This document shows, piece by piece, positions 1 through 4,687 of a stretch of 6,801 bases of DNA. The notes under the pieces were generated by a model that searched no databases, had not been told where the DNA came from, and was given only the letters and a program-made list of their open reading frames with translations. Within the stretch, counting starts at the first letter, position 1; each line of letters begins with the position of its first letter. Source of the stretch: Pirellulaceae bacterium (GTDB lineage: Bacteria > Planctomycetota > Planctomycetia > Pirellulales > Pirellulaceae); the NCBI GenBank assembly GCA_020846515.1, contig JADLDX010000279.1, positions 1-6,801 of the forward strand, in the 5' to 3' direction. The position numbers and the translations under genes were made by a program.

Positions 1-89
1 GCCGCCCGACAAATTCATGCCTGGCAACTTTCAGATTCCCAGGCCCTAGACCAACTATGGCGATACCAGCGCGCATAAACCTAAAACGT

Positions 90-205
90 CGGTGCTAGGC
101 GGTGCTAGCCCCGGCTTCTTGAACTTAGTTTGGCGTTGGTGTGGCGAAAACCGGGGCTAATTTCACGGCTAATTTCACGCGTGAAAATAGACCTGACCCC
201 TTTTT
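90..205. repeat. Composite palindromic repeat cluster (REP/MITE-like) downstream of mcsB
   Basis: This gene-free stretch is packed with repeats. CGGTGCTAG occurs twice (90-98 and 100-108). TAGCCCCGG (106-114) is matched perfectly by CCGGGGCTA (151-159), a 9-bp inverted repeat around a 36-base loop. GCTAATTTCACG is duplicated in perfect tandem (156-167 and 168-179). TTTCACGCGTGAAA (173-186) is a 14-bp perfect palindrome. AGACCTGACCCC followed by five T (189-205) reads GGGGTCAGGTCT on the other strand; from memory this resembles short conserved ends seen near REP-associated (Y1) transposases, but I cannot verify that. The block ends three bases from the mcsB stop codon, so it could also shape the 3' end of the mcsAB transcript. 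No transposase gene is present. Positions 1-89 show no gene or clear signal. The repeats are seen directly; mobile origin is inference. Confidence 0.55.
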
Positions 206-208
206 CGT

Positions 209-1285
209 TCAGTTATTGCTACTGGAACCGGGTGCCGGGGGCAGGAGGTGTTGCTGCAGGTAGTTGGCGCGTTCGATGTTGCGGTCTGCCACGCTCATCG
301 CATGTCCGCGGAGCTTCTGCAGATGAGCCGGCTGAGTGTGCACGAATAGTTTGTTAATCGTGCCCATCTTCACATCGCGTATCAAACCCAGGTTGACACC
401 CATCCGCACTTTGGACAAGTAGTGCAGCGTCTCTTCGCTGCTGATCTTCTTAGCTGTGCATAAGATGCCGAACGCGCGACTGACATCGTCGTGCAAGTCC
501 TGCTCGCTCTCATTGACCAGAAACTCGCGTGCCTTGCGTTCGTACTGAATGATGCGTGGCACCACCTGACTGACCGTGTCGACCAACTCTAGTTCGCTTC
601 GGCCCAGGGTGATCTGGTTGCTGACCTGGTAAAAGTCGCCCATGAACTGCGAACCTTCACCATACAGACCGCGCACTGCAACGTTGATCTTCTGCAAGCT
701 GCGAAACACTTTCTCTATTTCACGCGTGATCACCAGTGCAGGCAAATGCAACATCACGCTGACCCGCAAACCAGTGCCCACATTGGTTGGACAAGCGGTC
801 AGGTAACCAAGTCGGTCGTGGAAGGCGTAGTTGAGCCCCTTCTCAAGCAGATCATCAATCTGACTGATCCGCTCCCAGGCTTCCATGACATCCAAACCAC
901 TGCGCATGACTTGGATGCGCAAGTGATCTTCTTCGTTGACCATAACGCTGAACTGCTCGTTCAGGTCGATGGCCACGCCGCGCACGCCTTCATTCTCCGC
1001 CAACTCGCGACTCATCAGTTGTCGTTCCACCAGAAACTGACGGTCTAACTCGTTGAGGCGATCGACATCCAAAAAGACCAGATCATTCCAACTGGGCTCG
1101 GCTTCGATTTGACGGCGAACCGCTTTGGAGATCGCCGCCTTCTCGTCATCGCTGGCCCGACGTACGAATGGGTACTCGGCCAGATTTCGTGCCAGCCGAA
1201 TGCGACTGCTGATAACGATATCCGACTCGGGACCAGAGCCCCGCAGCCATTCACCACATTTTTCCGCTAGTTCTTCCAATTTCAC
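209..1285 (-). CDS. mcsB: McsB protein-arginine kinase (ATP:guanido phosphotransferase family)
   Basis: The 358-residue product transfers phosphate from ATP to arginine side chains of proteins; in Firmicutes such phosphoarginine marks send clients to ClpCP. Length and architecture match bacterial McsB. Visible motifs are the nucleotide-binding SSRIRLARN at 26-34, NEEDHLRIQ at 117-125 with the acidic pair E119/E120, the catalytic-cysteine motif CPTNVGTG at 165-172 (C165, equivalent to C167 of Bacillus McsB), and YGEGSQ with E210 (equivalent to E212). The C-terminal pArg-pocket motif, normally RDXXRA, reads RNIERA at 335-340, an Asp-to-Asn change. The start is GTG at 1285, which gives the family N-terminus. 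The only purine-rich ribosome site (AGGA) lies about 18-22 bases upstream, so initiation may be weak or coupled to mcsA, which ends 82 bases upstream. Neither clpC nor ctsR is adjacent. The family call is near certain; regulation by phosphoarginine here is inferred. Confidence 0.96.
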   Translation of the reverse strand: MKLEELAEKCGEWLRGSGPESDIVISSRIRLARNLAEYPFVRRASDDEKAAISKAVRRQIEAEPSWNDLVFLDVDRLNELDRQFLVERQLMSRELAENEGVRGVAIDLNEQFSVMVNEEDHLRIQVMRSGLDVMEAWERISQIDDLLEKGLNYAFHDRLGYLTACPTNVGTGLRVSVMLHLPALVITREIEKVFRSLQKINVAVRGLYGEGSQFMGDFYQVSNQITLGRSELELVDTVSQVVPRIIQYERKAREFLVNESEQDLHDDVSRAFGILCTAKKISSEETLHYLSKVRMGVNLGLIRDVKMGTINKLFVHTQPAHLQKLRGHAMSVADRNIERANYLQQHLLPPAPGSSSNN

Positions 1286-1349
1286 GGTTGCGACGTTCGT
1301 GATTCCTAAGTGAATGGTGACTGTAATGGGTTATTGACTTGCCTGGCAG

Positions 1350-1365
1350 CAGGTCACATGACCTG
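1350..1365. repeat. 16-bp palindrome between mcsA and mcsB
   Basis: CAGGTCA (1350-1356) and TGACCTG (1359-1365) are perfect 7-bp inverted arms around two bases. The palindrome begins three bases after the mcsA stop codon and lies 65 bases ahead of the mcsB start. The spacing suits a dimeric DNA-binding protein better than a stable RNA hairpin, although a 6-bp stem with a 4-base loop could form. No T-tract follows on the minus strand, so it is not a typical terminator. Function unknown. Confidence 0.4.
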
Positions 1366-1367
1366 GC

Positions 1368-1901
1368 CTATCCATCGGTCGTCGGAGGCGGACTGGCCGC
1401 CGAGTCGGTCTCCAGCTGCCGAATCGCATCGCGCAGCTCGCTGGCCTTTTCGTATTGCTCTTTGTGAATCGCTTCTTGCATTTCACGACGCAACTGAATC
1501 AAGCGGTGCTGACGATCCGGCGATCCGGATGTTCGGTTAGGTCGTTTTCCCTTGTGTATCTTAGCGTTGTGAATATTGAACAGCAGGGGTTCTAAATCGC
1601 TTTCAAAAAACACATAGTCGTAGGGGCATCCCAGCCGACCAGCCTGACGAAACTCGGCAAACGTGATTCCACAAACCGGACAGGTCTTTTTGTCCAGCTT
1701 CGCAATCTGGTCAGCAGTCTGCTCTAATTTCAGTTGCTTGGCAAGCATACCAGCCAGGGCGGATGCGGCCGGCTTGGCCCCCTCCTGGGATAAATAAATT
1801 CGCACGTGCTCTTCGCACAAGTGAACCACTTGCGGCCCATCGGGGTCGGTTAACTCGGTAATATGAAACGTAGCTGGTTTTTCGCAATGCTGGCACTTCA
1901 T
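1368..1901 (-). CDS. mcsA: McsA, zinc-finger activator/adaptor of McsB with C-terminal UVR domain
   Basis: The 177-residue product matches McsA, the zinc-binding partner that activates the McsB arginine kinase. The N-terminal half carries the metal-site signatures: CQHC at 3-6, CEEH at 29-32, CPVC at 74-77 and GCPYDY at 91-96. Bacillus McsA has four CXXC pairs; here the second pair ends in His (H32) and the fourth keeps only C92. A UVR-type helical hairpin spans about 134-165 (REMQEAIHKEQYEKASELRD), the segment shared with UvrB/UvrC and Clp proteins. A short Pro/Thr-rich tail closes the protein. The ATG at 1901 is preceded by AGGTG four bases upstream, supporting this start. It is the first gene of a minus-strand pair with mcsB and is divergent from trpE. 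The family call is strong; complex formation with the adjacent McsB is known for the family and inferred here. Confidence 0.93.
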   Translation of the reverse strand: MKCQHCEKPATFHITELTDPDGPQVVHLCEEHVRIYLSQEGAKPAASALAGMLAKQLKLEQTADQIAKLDKKTCPVCGITFAEFRQAGRLGCPYDYVFFESDLEPLLFNIHNAKIHKGKRPNRTSGSPDRQHRLIQLRREMQEAIHKEQYEKASELRDAIRQLETDSAASPPPTTDG

Positions 1902-2011
1902 TGAGCACCTATCTGTCTTTCCTCAAGTGAGCCAAACACGTCCCGGCAAAAAACACTGCCCAAGACATCAGACTTCATCCGGGCGGTCTGACGCCAACAC
2001 AGTGCTGAACG

Positions 2012-2030
2012 CTGCTAGTGATTCTAGCAG
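2012..2030. promoter_or_regulatory. Perfect inverted repeat in the mcsA/trpE divergent region (possible operator)
   Basis: CTGCTAG (2012-2018) and CTAGCAG (2024-2030) are exact 7-bp arms around TGATT. The repeat lies 70 bases before the trpE ATG and 110 bases from the mcsA ATG. On the minus strand it contains TAGAAT (2021-2026), a five-of-six match to a sigma70 -10 hexamer pointing at mcsA, but I see no convincing -35. There is no T-run, so a terminator is unlikely. An operator shared by, or private to, one of the divergent genes is a reasonable inference only. It does not match the CIRCE or CtsR box. Confidence 0.4.
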
Positions 2031-2100
2031 GATTCGCGCACTCGATTATCATGTGGCTTTTCAAAGTTCGCGGTCCGTAGAAAATTATTTCGAGAATTCA

Positions 2101-3603
2101 ATGTCCGTAGCCCCAAGCTTCGAGCGGTTTGAACAGCTGGCAGCCCAATTTGATTTGGTACCCTTGTACCGACAGTTGCTCAGCGACAGTCTCACCCCAG
2201 TTTCTGCTTTTAAACTGCTCGACGACGGCCTCTCACCGGCCTGCTTGTTCGAAAGCGTCATCGGTGGAGAAAAGGTTGGGCGATACAGTTTTATTGCTGT
2301 GCATCCACATGATCGCATCGCCGCCTATGGGGACACTGTCAAGGTGACACGTGGTGGCCAAGAAGAAGTGCTTTCCGGCGTTGATCCCTTGGACACTTTG
2401 TGGAAGGCCGTATCTGGCAAGACGGTCGCGCAGTTACCCGAACTGCCGGGCATTACCGGCGGTGCCTTTGGGTATGCTGCTTATGATGTCGTAAGGTATG
2501 TCGAAGAGCTACCGAATCCCCCATTGGATGACCGCCATCTGCCCGATCTCGATTTTTCCTTCTTCGATGACCTGGTGATTTTCGACAATGTCAATAAGAC
2601 GCTGTATTTGGTAGCTTTGGTTCACTGCCAGAACTTCCCATCGTTGACCAGCGCTTGGGCGAGCGGCGAAAAACGACTGCAAGAGCTGGCGGACAAGCTC
2701 CAGCAGAGACTCGAACCGTTGGCTTCGTCCGACTTACCGCCGATCGATCAACCGCCAAGTTCCAAACTGCACGCCACCAGCAACTTCACGCCCGAATCGT
2801 TCGCCGCCGCGATCGAAAAATGTACGGAATACATTCGCGCTGGCGATATTTTCCAAGTCGTGATCAGTCAGCGTTTTGAAATGGATCGCGTCTGCGAACC
2901 GCTGGAAGTGTATCGCTCGTTACGCGTAGTCAATCCCAGTCCGTTTATGTTCTTTCTGCGCACACCGGCTGTGACTCTGGTCGGCGCATCGCCAGAAGTC
3001 ATGTGCCGAGTGCAAAACGGCGTGGTTACAGTCCGTCCGCTGGCGGGAACTCGTCCGCGCGGTAAGACTCCTCAAGATGACGCAAGATTGGCTGAAGAAC
3101 TTCTGGCCGACGCGAAAGAACGCGCCGAGCATGTCATGCTGGTCGACCTGGGCAGGAACGATGTCGGCCGGGTCGCCAAGTTTGGTAGCGTGCAGTTGAG
3201 CGACGTTATGGTGATCGAACGCTACAGCCATGTGATGCACATCAGTTCGAACGTCGACGGCATTTTGCGCGACGACATGACAGCCATGGATGCTATGAAG
3301 GCTTGCCTGCCCGCCGGTACGGTCAGCGGCGCCCCGAAGGTACGTGCTATGGAAGTAATCGACGAAGTGGAGCCGCATCGGCGTGGCCCCTATGCCGGTG
3401 CGGTCGGGTACATCGATTACTACGGCAATATGGACACTTGTATCGCCCTGCGGACCCTGGTGTTTACCAAGGACAAGATCTACATCCAGGCGGGTGCGGG
3501 CATTGTGGCCGACAGTCAAGCGGCCGCGGAATACCAGGAAACTCTCAACAAAGCCAAAGCCATGCAGCGGGCCATCGAAGTCACCCTGGCCCGCCAAACC
3601 TAA
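2101..3603 (+). CDS. trpE: Anthranilate synthase component I (TrpE)
   Basis: TrpE converts chorismate to anthranilate with ammonia or with glutamine-derived ammonia from TrpG, the first committed step of tryptophan synthesis. Counting from ATG 2101 the protein has 500 residues, normal for stand-alone TrpE. The N-terminal domain shows LTPVSAFKLL (31-40) and LFES (49-52), the position of the LLES tryptophan feedback motif. The chorismate-binding domain shows GDIFQVV (248-254), RPLAGTRPRG (312-321), DLGRNDVGRV (349-358), GTVSGAPKVRAME (406-418), and then GPYAGAVGY and QAGAGIVADS. The frame is open back to a GTG at 1927, but those 58 extra residues look unlike the family, so I choose ATG 2101, although its ribosome site is weak (CGAGAA). 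No trpG, trpD or other trp gene is in the window. Feedback inhibition by Trp is inferred from LFES. PabB is the main alternative; the N-terminal motifs and full-length match favour TrpE. Confidence 0.95.
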   Translation: MSVAPSFERFEQLAAQFDLVPLYRQLLSDSLTPVSAFKLLDDGLSPACLFESVIGGEKVGRYSFIAVHPHDRIAAYGDTVKVTRGGQEEVLSGVDPLDTLWKAVSGKTVAQLPELPGITGGAFGYAAYDVVRYVEELPNPPLDDRHLPDLDFSFFDDLVIFDNVNKTLYLVALVHCQNFPSLTSAWASGEKRLQELADKLQQRLEPLASSDLPPIDQPPSSKLHATSNFTPESFAAAIEKCTEYIRAGDIFQVVISQRFEMDRVCEPLEVYRSLRVVNPSPFMFFLRTPAVTLVGASPEVMCRVQNGVVTVRPLAGTRPRGKTPQDDARLAEELLADAKERAEHVMLVDLGRNDVGRVAKFGSVQLSDVMVIERYSHVMHISSNVDGILRDDMTAMDAMKACLPAGTVSGAPKVRAMEVIDEVEPHRRGPYAGAVGYIDYYGNMDTCIALRTLVFTKDKIYIQAGAGIVADSQAAAEYQETLNKAKAMQRAIEVTLARQT

Positions 3604-3634
3604 AACGCCAGCCCTGAACCGTCGGACACGTTGA

Positions 3635-3675
3635 AATGGAAAGCGGAGCAGCGCGAGCTGCCCGGCGGTTCACCG
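3635..3675. repeat. Structured direct repeat, copy 1
   Basis: This copy is about 41 bases long and matches 3721-3760 with one single-base indel and three substitutions. It contains a perfect 5-bp stem GCAGC/GCTGC (3648-3652 with 3657-3661) closing a GCGA (GNRA-type) tetraloop, followed by CGG-TTCA-CCG (3666-3675). It lies 31 bases after the trpE stop. The two small hairpins suggest a REP-like element or an RNA-level element; no coding function is supported. Confidence 0.6.
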
Positions 3676-3720
3676 AGAAAGCACAGTCAGAACCGGACGG
3701 CTTGCGCCGATACCGCTTTC

Positions 3721-3760
3721 AATGGAAGCGGAGCAGCGCGAACTGCCCGGTGGTTCGCCG
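3721..3760. repeat. Structured direct repeat, copy 2
   Basis: This is the second copy of the 40-bp repeat, 86 bases downstream of the first. The first hairpin has a C/A mismatch at the loop-closing pair (GCAGC/ACTGC) around the same GCGA loop. In the second hairpin the C-G pair becomes T-G (TGG-TTCG-CCG), which still pairs as RNA. Its left end also pairs with the preceding bases: CCGCTTTC (3713-3720) against GGAAGCGG (3724-3731) around AAT. That eight-pair stem includes one T-G wobble. Confidence 0.6.
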
Positions 3761-3782
3761 CAGGGGCACTTGACCAGCGCCC

Positions 3783-3811
3783 GTGCCAGGCGGCACGTTT
3801 GTGTCTATAAT
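3783..3811 (+). promoter_or_regulatory. Probable sigma70-type promoter for msrB with overlapping inverted repeat
   Basis: TATAAT at 3806-3811 is a perfect -10 consensus. Seventeen bases upstream, GTGCCA (3783-3788) matches the -35 consensus at four of six positions. The start of transcription would fall near 3818, leaving about a 58-base leader before the msrB ATG at 3876. A perfect 6-bp inverted repeat, CGTGCC (3782-3787) and GGCACG (3792-3797), overlaps the -35 and could bind a repressor. Followed by GTTTG, it could instead be a weak trpE terminator. A good ribosome site, GAGGA at 3863-3867, sits 8 bases before the ATG. Planctomycete promoter rules are poorly known, so this is a motif-based call. 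Confidence 0.45.
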
Positions 3812-3875
3812 AAGGTGCGGTTGACTTTATTCGCCCATCCTGAGGAAATCCCATTTCGTTTCGAGGAATGTCCAC

Positions 3876-4646
3876 ATGACTCACAAGCAAATCTATTGGC
3901 TAGCGGGCTCGATGGCCGTCCTGTGCGGGGCTCTGTGTGTACGATCAGGGCTGAGCTCTCAATCGACTGTTGATAGTCTGAGTGGTCAAGGTTTGGCCGT
4001 TACCAGAGTGGCGGCTCCGCCGGTTGAATCGGAAACTGACAAACCTGGTACACCAGCCAACCGAAGGAAAAAAGCAGTGGATAAAGATGACAAGGCCAAT
4101 GTGGAGTACAACGAACTGACGGCTGCCGAAGCATATGTGATCCTGCGCCGTGGCACCGAGCGCGCGTTCACCGGCGAATACACCGATCTGAAAGAGCCTG
4201 GTACCTATATTTGCCGTCGATGCAACGCGTCTCTCTACTACAGCGATTCGAAATTTGAAAGCCATTGCGGTTGGCCGAGCTTCGATGACGAAATCAAAGG
4301 AGCGGTCAAACGCAAACCCGAGATTGATGGCACGCGCCGTATCGAAATCGTGTGCAACAACTGTGGCGGACACCTGGGCCACGTGTTCCTGGGTGAAGGT
4401 TACACCGCTAAAAACACGCGGCACTGCGTCAACAGCATCTCGATGAAGTTTATCGCCAAGGGCCAAAAGTTGCCCGAAGTGATTAAAGGTAAACGCAAAG
4501 GCGAATTTGACGCCAAGCGTGCCGATGCCGAAGCCAAAAAAGATGACGCCAAAAAAGATGAAGGCAAAGACGCGGTAGATTCTGCCAAGCCTAAATCGGA
4601 AGCGACTAAACCAGCGGGCGCATCGTCGAAAGACGGTGAGAAGTAG
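3876..4646 (+). CDS. msrB: Exported or membrane-anchored peptide-methionine (R)-S-oxide reductase (MsrB/SelR)
   Basis: MsrB reduces methionine-R-sulfoxide in proteins back to methionine. The SelR domain spans about 76-196 of 256 residues. The zinc site is C113-x2-C116 and C160-x2-C163. HCGWPSF (130-136) carries C131 at the position of the resolving cysteine of many two-Cys MsrBs, and RHCVNSISMKF (182-192) carries catalytic C184; GGHLGHVF (164-171) is also typical. An N-terminal hydrophobic segment (about 5-22) after one lysine predicts export or a membrane anchor. The two cysteines there (C17, C21) follow Leu, so they do not form a lipobox. A linker (about 46-75) precedes the domain, and a low-complexity Lys/Asp/Ala tail (about 204-256) follows it, including a tandem AKKDD/AKKDE repeat. 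GAGGA eight bases upstream supports the start. The downstream flavoenzyme gene begins 41 bases later and is probably co-transcribed. The enzyme family is clear; the periplasmic or membrane location is inferred. Confidence 0.93.
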   Translation: MTHKQIYWLAGSMAVLCGALCVRSGLSSQSTVDSLSGQGLAVTRVAAPPVESETDKPGTPANRRKKAVDKDDKANVEYNELTAAEAYVILRRGTERAFTGEYTDLKEPGTYICRRCNASLYYSDSKFESHCGWPSFDDEIKGAVKRKPEIDGTRRIEIVCNNCGGHLGHVFLGEGYTAKNTRHCVNSISMKFIAKGQKLPEVIKGKRKGEFDAKRADAEAKKDDAKKDEGKDAVDSAKPKSEATKPAGASSKDGEK

Positions 4647-4687
4647 AGTTTCCTTGATCGATCGAGCCTAGTAGAAAGCATGCTTGG

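Noticed and set aside
130..357. 75-codon plus-strand frame near the left edge
   Set aside because: It spans the repeat cluster and the 3' end of mcsB in antisense; no ribosome site or domain.
1927..2100. N-terminal extension of trpE by 58 codons from a GTG at 1927
   Set aside because: The extra residues do not resemble TrpE, ATG 2101 gives a normal 500-residue protein, and the extension would cover the intergenic region with its inverted repeat and mcsA promoter space.
1902..2100. CtsR or CIRCE heat-shock operator upstream of mcsA
   Set aside because: I found neither a GGTCAAA-type direct repeat nor TTAGCACTC-N9-GAGTGCTAA in this interval.
2920..3597. 225-codon open frame antisense to trpE
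   Set aside because: It lies fully inside the strongly conserved TrpE catalytic domain, has a His/Arg/Gly-rich composition typical of antisense frames, and shows no recognisable domain.
3635..3760. CRISPR array
   Set aside because: Only two imperfect copies are present, with a single 45-base interval, internal hairpins and no cas genes.
3924..3938. Lipobox in MsrB at C17 or C21
   Set aside because: Leucine directly precedes both cysteines, which does not fit the small residue required before a lipidated Cys.
3722..3973. 83-codon plus-strand frame running from repeat copy 2 into msrB
   Set aside because: It begins in a repeat, crosses the promoter and the msrB start in another frame, and has no recognisable features.
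3945..4466. 173-codon open frame antisense to msrB
   Set aside because: It is entirely opposite the MsrB domain with no family features or ribosome site that I can see; a shadow frame.
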